64,000 bases of DNA from positions 35,572,477-35,636,476 of the forward strand of contig OU964918.1 of NCBI GenBank assembly GCA_918807975.1, read 5' to 3'. Shown here one piece after another: positions 31,616 to 41,099 of this stretch (its first letter is position 1; every line of letters begins with the position of its first letter). A program made the translations under genes and the position numbers. A model generated the notes under the pieces. That model saw nothing but the letters and a program-made list of their open reading frames with translations. It was not told the DNA's origin and searched no databases. This DNA is from Aplidium turbinatum (Eukaryota > Chordata > Ascidiacea > Aplousobranchia > Polyclinidae).

Positions 31616-32620
31616 GGTGCTGGTTTAGCATCGGCCGCCTTGGTCAGTGACGTCATGAAAATGTGTGACGTCATGCAAACAAACGCAACTACTTTTAGGA
31701 AGGGTGCAAAAACACGGAATAGACGTAAAAGCGGAATGGCTATTGATTTTTAAATATTTGTAGTGAATAGTGCCTCCAGCTTTCTCATTTCTGCTTAGAT
31801 CGTTGAAAAGCACGATGCTTCATCTACCCGAATGAATTAATTGCCAAGGCGTAAGCCGCCCACCCGTTTGCTGTGATCGGTGAATAGTGCCTCCTAGATC
31901 AATATAATGCATACTTTAAAATTGCAACCAATTAATTCGGATAGATGCAGTATCGTGCTTTCCAACGATAGTAAAATTTCTCAAATCTGCGCAGAAATGA
32001 GAAAGCTACAGCCCATTTGGTGGAGGCAGTATTCACTGATCACATCAAACTGTGGGCGGCGTATAATGAACACTCGAAATTGATCGCTTTGTGTTTGCAT
32101 TGTTTTGGTAAAAAGCTTCGTCGAGCGGTTACGTTTGAACAACGATTTCTTGTTTTGTAGATAACATATAAACGTGAAAATTGTTCGGTTAATAAAGCAA
32201 GACATGCTCTTTTAATTTGTGTTGGTTTGGTATTTTTATTTTAAAAATTGAATTGCTAAGAATTGGTACAAAATAGTAAAGTTTAAGTTAGCGCTACATA
32301 AATTTAATGCCTACTTTAGACTGGCAATTAATCCATTCGGGTAGATGAGGCATCATGCTTTCCAACGATAGTAAAATTGTTAAAATCCGAGCAGAAATGA
32401 GAAAGCTACAGCATATTTGGTGAAGGCCCTATTCACTACAAATATTTAAAAATCAATAGCCATTCCGCTTTTACTTCTACATTTCGCGTTCTACATTTCC
32501 TACATTCCGCATTCTACTTTTATATTCCGCGTTTTTGCACCCTTCCTAAAAGCAGTTGCGTTTTTTTGCATGACGTCACACATTTTTACTGACCAAGGCG
32601 GCCGATGCTAAACCAGCACT
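31616..32620. mobile_element. 1-kb element with about 250-bp inverted repeats
   Basis: Ends GGTGCTGGTTTAGCATCGG and its inverse CCGATGCTAAACCAGCACT, exact 8-bp duplication CAAATGTA at 31608-31615 and 32621-32628. The arms extend through the TGACGTCA-containing segment and TTTGCACCCTTCC. The middle has a second, nested inversion (31780-31860 against 31910-32040). No coding sequence seen. Confidence 0.88.
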
Positions 32621-32628
32621 CAAATGTA

Positions 32629-32970
32629 AGGGGGGGGGGGGGGGGGGGGGTTGTTGTTGCCTTTGTGAGGGTTGTTGTTGCCTTTCCTGAACTAAAGGGA
32701 AGTGAGGGTTGTTGTTGCCTTTCCTGAACTAAACGACTGAACTGCGGTTGAGTTTTTGACAATGCGAAACGCGTGTCATCTTCAACGTCCACTGTCCAGG
32801 CGATTTCGATGTTTTTATTGTAACAAGAGCTGAGAATCCTGCCTCGCAAAGGTTAAGTGGTTACGAATGGTAACAAGACAATAATCGCTTGCTTTGCTAA
32901 GAATGGGTAGGTTTGCAGTTGTGAGCACCAAAATTCTTCCACAGATATTGAATAAAACTCAATGCGTAAG
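32629..32970 (-). pseudogene. hAT C-terminal fragment plus G-run and short tandem repeat
   Basis: A run of about 20 G at 32631-32650 and a GTTGTTGTTGCCTTT tandem repeat (about 32650-32735) precede minus-strand coding for the outer hAT C-terminus (TVDVEDDTRFALSKTQPQF). Confidence 0.65.
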
Positions 32971-33239
32971 GGAACGTTCAAATATTACGTAACGCCTTCG
33001 AGGGGGAGGGGAGTTTATGCAAAGCGTTACGTTAGCGTCACATCGGGGGGGAGGGAGTTCAAGCAAAACGTTACGTAACGCTTTGGAGTACGGAATGGTA
33101 GTTTTTTGTGCTGAATTCGTAGTGAAAAAACGTTACATGGGGGAGGGGGGGGATTGAAAAAAGCGTTACGTTGGCGTTACATGGGGGAGGGGGGTCAAAA
33201 ATTCGGAAAAAAGCGTTACGTAATATTTGAACGTTCCCT
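32971..33239. mobile_element. Palindromic element with GGGAACGTTCAAATATTACG ends
   Basis: Near-perfect inverted ends GGGAACGTTCAAATATTACG and CGTAATATTTGAACGTTCCC flanked by TAA/CTAA, consistent with a TA duplication. The interior is four GCGTTACGT modules separated by G-rich GGGGGAGGGG runs in alternating orientation. No coding. Confidence 0.8.
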
Positions 33240-33845
33240 AATAACTCTTTAGATCTCAAATCAATTAGGTCATCTTTATACTGAAAAGTTTGGGTGTTCA
33301 TCAAGACAATTATCGTTTCTAGCACTAGTTGCTACGTTCATCTGATGAAATTGAAAGTAAAATTAACAAAAAACAAGATAATCATCTTTACTGAGATCGT
33401 CATCGCTAATGTTGTTCAAGTCAAAAAGAAAAGGATTTCGAATCCATGTTTCAACTTCGTTCCGCAGGTGTTCTAAATTAAAATAACGTTGAACAAGGTT
33501 GCCAGACTAAAATTTGTAAAAAAGGCCAAACTCACCAAGAAAAAAGGCCAACTTAAGGCCAAATAGGTAGAAAAAAGGCCAAAAATAAGCCAAACTCAAA
33601 CAAGATAAAATAAGCATTGTAATCATGGTTGCCAGACTATGAAAAGGTCTTAATGCAAAATAATACAAAAAAAGACCAAAACAAGGAAAAGGCTATTTTC
33701 CTGTTTATATTAAAAATAATGAAATATACATAATTAGTACATATAATTAACAAATTTACTTACATTTTATTGGATAATTGAAGAATTTCTTCTAAATAGT
33801 TGGTTTATTCATTTTCTGATGAAATATACAAATTCTCATTGTTGC

Positions 33846-34040
33846 AGGCCGTAGCCAGCCGGGGGCCAGGGAGGCCTCGACCCCCCTGAAAAAAAATTCC
33901 CCCCCCCTGGCAAAATCCCAACGTTCTCGAGCAACAGCTACAATTATAATGATTTTTCCCATCTTTCCCGTTTTTTTTTTCTTTTTTCGGCGCCCCCTAA
34001 AAAAAAGTTGGCCCCCCTTGCTCTGCGGTCTGGCCACGGC
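33846..34040. repeat. CCCCCC-rich terminus-like segment
   Basis: GCAGGCCGTAGCCAGCCGGGGGCC at the left and GGTCTGGCCACGGCCCTGC at the right are in inverted arrangement around CCCCCCTGAAAAAAA and GGCGCCCCCTAAAAA. It resembles a short hAT-like MITE of about 190 bp. The target duplication was not resolved. Confidence 0.5.
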
Positions 34041-34799
34041 CCTGCACTGTTGTGCAATTCAATCATATTTGGGGTGCACTTGAAGTCTTTGCAACACATT
34101 TTGTGGTCCAACAGGTGAGAACGAATTCTTATAACAACTCCCAATAGTTGGATTTGTGTTCTGTTTCTAGGCTTTGTTTTTACAGCAGTAACTAGTGAAA
34201 ATATTACCATGATAATGATACTTCACCACATCACTAATGTGATCAACTGAGCGAATAGATGCATGGCACGCTATGGTTAAACTTAGTTCCTTTTCTGCTA
34301 TTTTTTCTGAATCAGTGACTTCATGGACAAATTTAGTGTGAGAACTTTAAGAGGAGTTTGGTATTTTATTTAGGTGTTTCTTGGTTTTTTCATCTGTAGA
34401 AATGTTGCTTAGCTTTGGCAATATATTCACCATGCACATTACACAGTATTCGGCTGGCAAGCCGGTGGATGTGATGTGTTAGACTACCGATCGATTGAAA
34501 CGTGAATACGTTACGTTTCTGTATAGGCTAGGCTACCTAGGCTACTTTTGAGCGTTGACATTATACAGTAATTCCAAAATAATATCTATAATATTCATAT
34601 TTATCGATATTTTATGTCTTGTACCGTACCGGATTTTAATAAATTGTAGCAAAAATAATTCTGAAAGTAGCTCAAACGGTAGCAAGTATAAAAGGATTGT
34701 AGCGGATGAGTTTTATTCCGATACAGTGGTGACATCTGGCACCACTGGCTGCCTTAGCGGGTGAGCGCAGTCTCACTCGGCGCCGGCGTCACATTGCGA

Positions 34800-36091
34800 C
34801 AGAGGTGGGCAAAGTTACTTTCAAAAGTAACTGAGTTACAGTTACAGTTACTTGGCCAAAATAGTAACTGAGTTACCGTTACAGTTACCGATTTCAAAAA
34901 TGTAACTAGTTACAGTTACTAGTTACTTTCAGTTACTCATAAATCTCAACATAAACGCTGTAATCCAAATTTAAACAAACAATTATTTGCGGGAGGCGCA
35001 TCCATTCTCCTCAACATTTATTAGATGTATCACGCACCCTGTGGTGCAAATTCTTTTCTAGTTACGCAGTTGCCTTTTCCTAATGTAGTTTGTTTTTCGT
35101 TTGTCTGTTTTCCACACTATTGCTTATAATCGTTGCGTGTTTCTTGATGCTTATAGTCAGTTAGTTATAGTTACTTTCAAAAAGTTTAAATTTATTACAA
35201 TTTATACATATTTTCAGATTCCTGATGAGGGCTTAAGTTAAGCCGAAAACGTTTGACTGTTAAACTACTTGTAAATATGTAAACTATATTGTTGTAATGC
35301 TCAACCCTGTGGTATTGTTGTGTTTTGCCTGTCTTTGGTACAAAAAAGAAAACTCTCTTTCGAAACTATATTCTCTTTAAATTCTCGAAACAAAGGAAAT
35401 AATTTGTTTTCCCTGCTATGACTCGAAGTTACTTAGACATCGACTTCCAATTTTGAATCGAGAAAACAATGATGTAATAAGGTTGCGAACAGTGAACGTA
35501 ACACCGAGACTCCGGGTCCTAAATACTCCAAAAATACGACTCCTGTACACCTCTGGCAGCTATACAACAAGCATGAACTGAGCTATCAAGTGTTGCCAAA
35601 CACTTTTGCTAAACATTGCATAGAAAGTCACATATTGATCAATCACCAAAAGCAATTAATTTAACCAAATCAGTTCTCAAAAAGCGCTAAAAAAGAGCCA
35701 AATCGCCAAACCATAAATATGAAGCCAAACGTCTTAAAAAATCGTCAGATTTCTGGATTTTGGCGATGAATTTGCCAATATGGCAATTCTGCTCCATAAG
35801 ATCACAAAACAAGAGCGCCGCGCATGGGCAGTGCTGCTCCGATACAGCTGCGAGAAGAATGCATTATTGAGCAACGCGTAGCAAACACGCATAAAGCATG
35901 ACACAAACATGTGCAGAGTATAATGGACGGCAATTAGAAACATAAATTTCAATACAAAAGTAACTTGTAACTGTAACTGTTGAAAAAGTGCTAAAATAGG
36001 AACTAGTTACCGCGTTTCGTTACTTTTGGAAAATAGTAACGAAGTTACCGTTACAGTTACTCAAAAAGTAACTAGTTACTGCCCACCTCTG
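34800..36091. mobile_element. hAT element with GTAACT-repeat ends
   Basis: Inverted ends CAGAGGTGGGCAAAGTTAC and GTAACTAGTTACTGCCCACC, then TCTG. Arms of repeated AGTTACAGTTAC units. Exact 8-bp duplication CATTGCGA at 34792-34799 and 36092-36099. The interior carries a Penelope-type hammerhead remnant at 35217-35259 and no transposase. Confidence 0.92.
35217..35259 (+). ncRNA. Hammerhead motif, Penelope-type family A, diverged
   Basis: CTGATGA (35222-35228), one bulged G, helix II GGCTTAA/TTAAGCC, GAAA, helix III AAC/GTT with cleavage after T (35254). Helix I GATTC/GACTG keeps only part of its pairing. Closely parallels the intact motif at 61135-61178 in the Penelope-like element. Confidence 0.55.
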
Positions 36092-36636
36092 CATTGCGAC
36101 TACAGTAACAAGCATAGAACATGTATTGAACAATGGTGAATATGGTTTCATCTGGTAAGGTTACGATACCGTATATGAGAAATATTGATTATTATGCATT
36201 TTGAAGAGAAAATTTTAAAAAAGGCCAAACGTATAATTTCTAAGGCCAATAGACTTTAAAAAAGGCCAAATTCGAGAAATTTGGCCTTAAAAAGGCCAAT
36301 CTGGCCACCCTGACGTTGAAATGAGACTTGCAGGGTTTCAAGTGTGCGCAAAATTTTTCTCTCATAGAGATCAAAAGAGTAGGCTAGCCTACATTCTCTT
36401 TGAGTTTCACCCATCAAGATAAGATCTTCTAACATTGGAAAGTTAGCGTAGTTACCTGCTTCCAATCTACGTTTCTGAACCGGCAACTTGGCTAAAAACG
36501 CTTTTAGATTTTCAGCTGCATCAATTAATTATTGTCACACCTGGTCCTTGAATACCACGATTAACATTGTTAATATGACCGAAAATATCGGCTAAGTAGG
36601 CCATACCGTATAGAAAAATTGTTAAATTGTCGGGCA

Positions 36637-36930
36637 GCAGTGGCCGAGTGATTAGCGCGTTGGGCTCGCAGCCAAGAGCCTGTATGTTCGACTCCAGCCA
36701 CCCGCACTTGCTGTTGTTTCTCTGGGCAAGAAACTTTACGATAATTGCCTCTACCCAGTGATCGATTTCGAGTAATGGATAGTACCAAATTTCAGTCATA
36801 AATAGAGTAGACAACCGGAAACAGACATTGCAGTCGGCTGCAGCGTGGGTCAGGTGTACGTCGAAGGCGTACACCGATGCATAGCGCTCAAGTCCGCTTT
36901 CCTGCAATGCAGGATAAAGATAAACAAACA
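36637..36930 (+). mobile_element. tRNA-derived SINE inserted in the outer hAT
   Basis: The head GGCAGCAGTGGCCGAGTGAT...GTTCGACTCC is tRNA Ser/Leu-like, with clear A box (GTGGCCGAGTG) and B box (TGTTCGACTCC). A body with CTGGGCAAGAAACTTTACG and TACCCAGTGATCG follows. The tail is AAACAAACAAAC. It interrupts the transposase frame of the host hAT. Confidence 0.75.
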
Positions 36931-37198
36931 AACAATTTTACCCTCAAACAATTTTGAGAGGGGACTTCCTTTTGCTTTCAAAAGAGTTGATACCTCATTT
37001 TTTAGCTGCTGCAGTCGTTTTAAAACTTCTCTAGATAACCAACGTAGCCTACCTCAGAATGATACAAAGTAGCCTACTCCGTCATCTGATCCTACTTCTT
37101 GACAGAGCGCTTTAAAAGTACGGTGGTTTACAGCAGTCTGCTTTTGATGAAATTAAAGACTTTCACGCAATTCGTCAGAATTTCTTTGAGACTTGCTA

Positions 37199-38141
37199 TA
37201 AGGCATCTGCAGCTAATAAGGCCCGGCCAGTAATAAGGCCCACCCCCTGGATCTCGGTTGTTACAAATCTTTTAAACAAAATTGGAAGCTCTGTTTGCTG
37301 CTATGGTGAATTGAGACTAACTGGTAAAGTTTCACAGCCCAAAGTTGAGAACTTTTTGAGTTACGGAAAGTTGAAGTTTGGGGGGACTGAAATTGAGTGG
37401 TTTTATTAATTTTCACATATTTTAGACTGTTCTGCAGTTAACAAACCGCTTTGACTTCCGTTTTTTTGCATTTTATGTGAAAGATATGTGCATGCTGATG
37501 CAGTAAAACCAATAAATTTGAACTTTTTTTCTAATTAAAGCAAGACTGATAATGATGATCAGACTAGGCTAATTTTGGTAATGAGGCCCATGGCCTCTGG
37601 GGTAACGTTGTGCACCCCTGGTTAAGAAAGTGAGGGTTAAAGACTTGAGTGACCTAAACAATTCTTGTTACACCATTAATCCAATTTGTTATTGCAATGG
37701 AAATACCATAATTTCAGAATCAAAATACTTTATCATTTCTACCATATCTAAAAACACCATGTCGCTTTTTAAAAAATGGAGCATGGGGCGGGGGAGGGAA
37801 TAGTTGTCTCTGTGTATTTAATTATTAGTTATGTGCCTGTGTTGTCGATTAGAATTTGTTTTGTGGTGTTGTTATAGTGAAAATACACCTTTGCCATCAC
37901 TTTTGGTGCTAATTCAAACCGGGCCTTATTCACAACACGTGCATCTAATAAGGCCCGCTTGAGATTTTTTTTATTTTTTTAATATTTTACAACCCCTTTT
38001 ACTTAGAAACTTGTTTCATAAATATGTTGTTTAGATAGACCCAAAGTATCCTCATTCCAAGTTTCGTTCAAAATTATGCAGTATTTAGAAAAATATTGAG
38101 GTTTGAAAATTAGCGGGCCTTATTAGCTGCAGGTGCCTTAG
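37199..38141. mobile_element. Element with AAGGCA(T/C)CTGCAGCTAAT ends splitting the outer hAT
   Basis: Terminal inverted repeats of about 27 bp, AAGGCATCTGCAGCTAATAA and its inverse, with GGGCCTTATTA units repeated inside both ends and again near 37925-37965. It separates the transposase segments ending YVLAAKTL and resuming ASLKEIL. Target duplication is TA or TTA at best. No coding recognised. Confidence 0.7.
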
Positions 38142-38377
38142 TAAAGTTTTTGCTGCTAAAACATACCTGTGCAAGAAGCAATGGGTAACAACCACGCGAG
38201 AAGCTTCGTTTTTTACTAAAGCAGCAAATCCTGATTTGTTCCCGAGCATAGCTGGTGCTCCATTGGTGCATATAAAACAATTTTTTTTTTTTTTTAATTC
38301 ATTAAGGTAATCACGGACCCCCAAATGCTTTCTCACGGACCCCAAAGGGTCCGCGAACCCCAGGTTGGGAACCACTG

Positions 38378-39496
38378 CTATAAGCCAAGTGGCTTTGGTG
38401 GTAGGCCTATCTAGATTGCTATTTTATTCGTAGGCTATTGTTCATAACTGTATCATAGCCTACTGTTCTTGCAACAGACGAAATGAAAGTTTTTTTTCTC
38501 TCTTACTCTGCATAGCAATTTTTGCTCATAGGCGATTGTTTGGCATTTTTGCGTCGTTGAAACTTTAACGCGATCAAATTGTTTAAGCTACGTTGTTTTC
38601 ATTTCAAAACAATTAGCTTAATCAATAATCTTTGTGGAGCATTTCGCACTTTCTCTAATTTACGTCTTTTATTATGGTTGTGCATTAGAAACCCATGTTC
38701 TTGAAACGTAGAATTAAAAATGCATATCGTAGGCTACTTCAAACTTCGAAGTAATCTTGCTCCTTGGTTTTCATAACTTACGATGTTTAGTAGAACTCGG
38801 TTAATCCGGATTCGATTTGACCGGCGATTCCATCCGGATTAGGCGAAGATCCGGATTAACCGATGACGGTTATATCAAGACTTGTTCATTTGTACTTCCA
38901 GTTTTATCCGGATTAGGCAAAGATCCGGATTAACCGAATCTGGATTAACCGAGTTCTACTGTAACTTAAAAGAAAAGCGTTTTAGGCGTAAAAGTAACCA
39001 AATAATTTAGCCTACTTATTTCCAAATGTAGGCCTATTTTAAGTAAACTGGTCGACCCTGATGATTCGGGATGAAGACCAAGCTTTTTCGAACCAAAATG
39101 GAGAGGCCTACATTAACTGTGCCGAAAATTCAAATAAAAATTGAAACTATTTGATCATTTTCAATAGTTCAGTTCAGTTGCCAGAGGTAGGCTACGGAGC
39201 ACGGTCTAGTCATTTAATTGTAGATGCAAGGGTTAAGGAGCTCTTGCTATACCGATAGGTCTACGATTCCAGAAATATCCAGTGCTTGGGTGAAAATCAA
39301 CAAAAGTGGTTTAAACATTCTACCATTTTAACTGCAAAGCATATTGGGATAATTTTTCGATGTAAATCTGACCGTTTGTTGCAGTAAAAACGATGGTTTG
39401 TGTCACAAAAATGAATAAAAAATAGCCTACAATGTAACAGGAAATGCCGGTAAATTAAAAAAGACAGTAACTCTTGGTTGGACCGATACATTAGTC
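38378..39496. other. Intergenic, one MITE, otherwise nothing recognised
   Basis: AT-rich sequence with frequent TAGGCTAC-like words. The only structured feature is the palindromic MITE at 38788-38961. Confidence 0.5.
38788..38961. mobile_element. MITE with AGTAGAACTCGGTTAATCC ends
   Basis: Inverted ends AGTAGAACTCGGTTAATCCG and CGGATTAACC...GAGTTCTACTG; the interior repeats GATCCGGATTAACCGA. A second copy lies at 41831-42019. The ends resemble pogo/Tigger-like termini, but I could not confirm TA duplications. Confidence 0.75.
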
Positions 39497-40077
39497 CAGT
39501 GGTTCTCAACTTTTTCTGAGTCATGGCCCCCCAAGACTGTGGCTCTAAAAGACCGCGGCCCCTTAAAGTGAAATAAAAATATCTTTGTTTAAATAACAAC
39601 GAAATCAATGAAAACAGCTGACGAGTGATTAAATGATTTATACCTCAGTGCTTTACTTTAAGGCTCAGCCTATCACTAAAAAGTCTCACTTTAACACACA
39701 GTCTTACTTGAACAGTCTATTAAGTTACTACAACTAAATGCAATTAACTAAAACTGCCGTAAACGTTTTTCATTTACAAAATGAAAACATCACAAAGCTA
39801 CGCCAATGCTTTCGTAATAGATTACGCCAATACATCAAGCGTATCCTTGAATGTTACAATCAGAAAAGATGATGCAACATGCAGTGAGATAGAACATAGA
39901 TGAAAAAACAGGCTTTTAGCTAGCTTTACGATACTAACACCTACATGAGTGCTTTTTGTGTCACAATTCTACGTTTCTGTCAATTTTTAATTCATTAATG
40001 AAGCCTTTTATCATGGCCCCCCTGAGAACGCTCTGTGGCCTCCTTAGGGGGCCGAGGGCCACGGTTGAAAACACCTG
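39497..40077. mobile_element. Non-autonomous hAT element
   Basis: Ends CAGTGGTTCTCAACTTTTTC and CGGTTGAAAACACCTG, exact 8-bp duplication CATTAGTC at 39489-39496 and 40078-40085. Subterminal GGCCCCCC/GGGGGGCC. No transposase in 581 bp. Confidence 0.9.
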
Positions 40078-40085
40078 CATTAGTC

Positions 40086-41099
40086 CTTCCATTGTGCCTT
40101 TTTCAGATTACAGTTCTAGTACCGTACAAATATCTCGCAATTTTATGCAAAATCTTTTAGTAGACCGATAAGATGTGCGAGTAATATCTTTATTTCGGAC
40201 GTATTTCAGGTCAGCTTATGTCACGACCACTCACTCTAGCTTTTGCCAACCTTTAATTCTTAATAAGTCGGTTTAGTCTTTAGTGGCTGTGCAAATTAAA
40301 AATGCAGTCTCAATTTATAATTTGTCTCCTCAAGGAAGTTAGAAAAATGTGACGAATTAGGCGAACTAACGAATTATACAAACAGGTCAAAATTATTGTA
40401 CATCAAAACGAGACCGACGAAAGTGTGACGAATAAGGCAACCTGACGAATTAAACGATGACGAATTAGACGAGTTGTACTGTATTGATTCTGAATACCGT
40501 ACTGCTTTGTTGATGCATATTTTAAACCTTTTCATTTCACAACCCTTTCCTCTTTGGCGCCAAATTCATGTGTTTACTTTGTCGTTCTCCACATGTTCGC
40601 GTCAGTAATGAAAAATAAATTTGAATAAGTAAATCTAGATATGAAATGAGGACATGCTTTTCGAATTGCACGGCACTTTGCATTTTGACGTTCTCATTCG
40701 TTTTCGTGCCGAAAAATAAAACGATATTCCTAGCAAATCAAAACTACAGGATGTTCGGAGAAGTTCGCCTGGAGATGTTTGCTTCCGAGAGTTCACAAAA
40801 ATTGAAACCGAGGCGATTGACATTGAGGATTTTATTACGAGCTTCATAAATTTAAAGCATATTCCGATAGATTACAAAGAAAATCACATTAAGCCAATCC
40901 ACGCAGCAGAAGCTGCGAGATATAAAAAATCAAAGAATCACGATAATTTGCATATTGCGTAAAGAAACTACAGTATAAATATCACAAGATAGCAAAAACT
41001 AATCACGATCAACATGCAAAAAAATAAACCCTATTTTACCGAATTTTGTAATGATTTGTTGAGCCATCAGATCGAACTATCCAATTCTAAGACAAATGT
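40086..41099. other. Intergenic, downstream of TTC17, with a diverged coding-like fragment
   Basis: 40370-40490 has repeated GACGAATTAGGCGAAC-like words. 40797-40961 (+) is open and reads IETEAIDIEDFITSFINL then KENHIKPIHAAEAARYK; I do not recognise it. It may be a transposase relic. 40505-40620 is related to 28205-28330. Confidence 0.4.

Larger units (their letters stand above)
33494..36312. mobile_element. hAT-type element inserted in the outer hAT
   Basis: Ends CAAGGTTGCCAGACT and ATCTGGCCACCCTG with AAAAAGGCCAAA units at both sides in inverted orientation. Exact 8-bp duplication ACGTTGAA at 33486-33493 and 36313-36320. It splits the outer transposase reading frame between LETLQVSF and the VETWIRNPF segment. 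It contains another hAT (34800-36091). Confidence 0.85.
31237..38377 (-). mobile_element. Autonomous-type hAT (ZBED5/SCAND3-like), broken up by nested insertions
   Basis: Ends CAGTGGTTCCCAACC and GGTTGGGAACCACTG with GCGGACCCC/GGGGTCCGC units inside. Flanks CTATAGTG and CTATAAGC agree at only five of eight positions, so the duplication is weak. Minus-strand transposase pieces in family order are: 38375-38141 (NGAPAMLGNKSGF...VVTHCFLHRYVLAAKTL), 37198-36920, 36620-36313 (YLADIFGHINNVNRGIQG, LEAGNYANFPMLEDL), 33493-33379 (VETWIRNPFLFDL) and about 32850-32700 (VDVEDDTRFALS). Interruptions: 37199-38141, a SINE at 36637-36930, 33494-36312, 32971-33239 and 31616-32620. Stops are also present; the copy is dead. 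Confidence 0.8.

Noticed and set aside
39058-39090. CTGATGATTCGGGATGAAG as another hammerhead
   Set aside because: The second core block GAAA is absent (GAAG), so it is a chance partial match.
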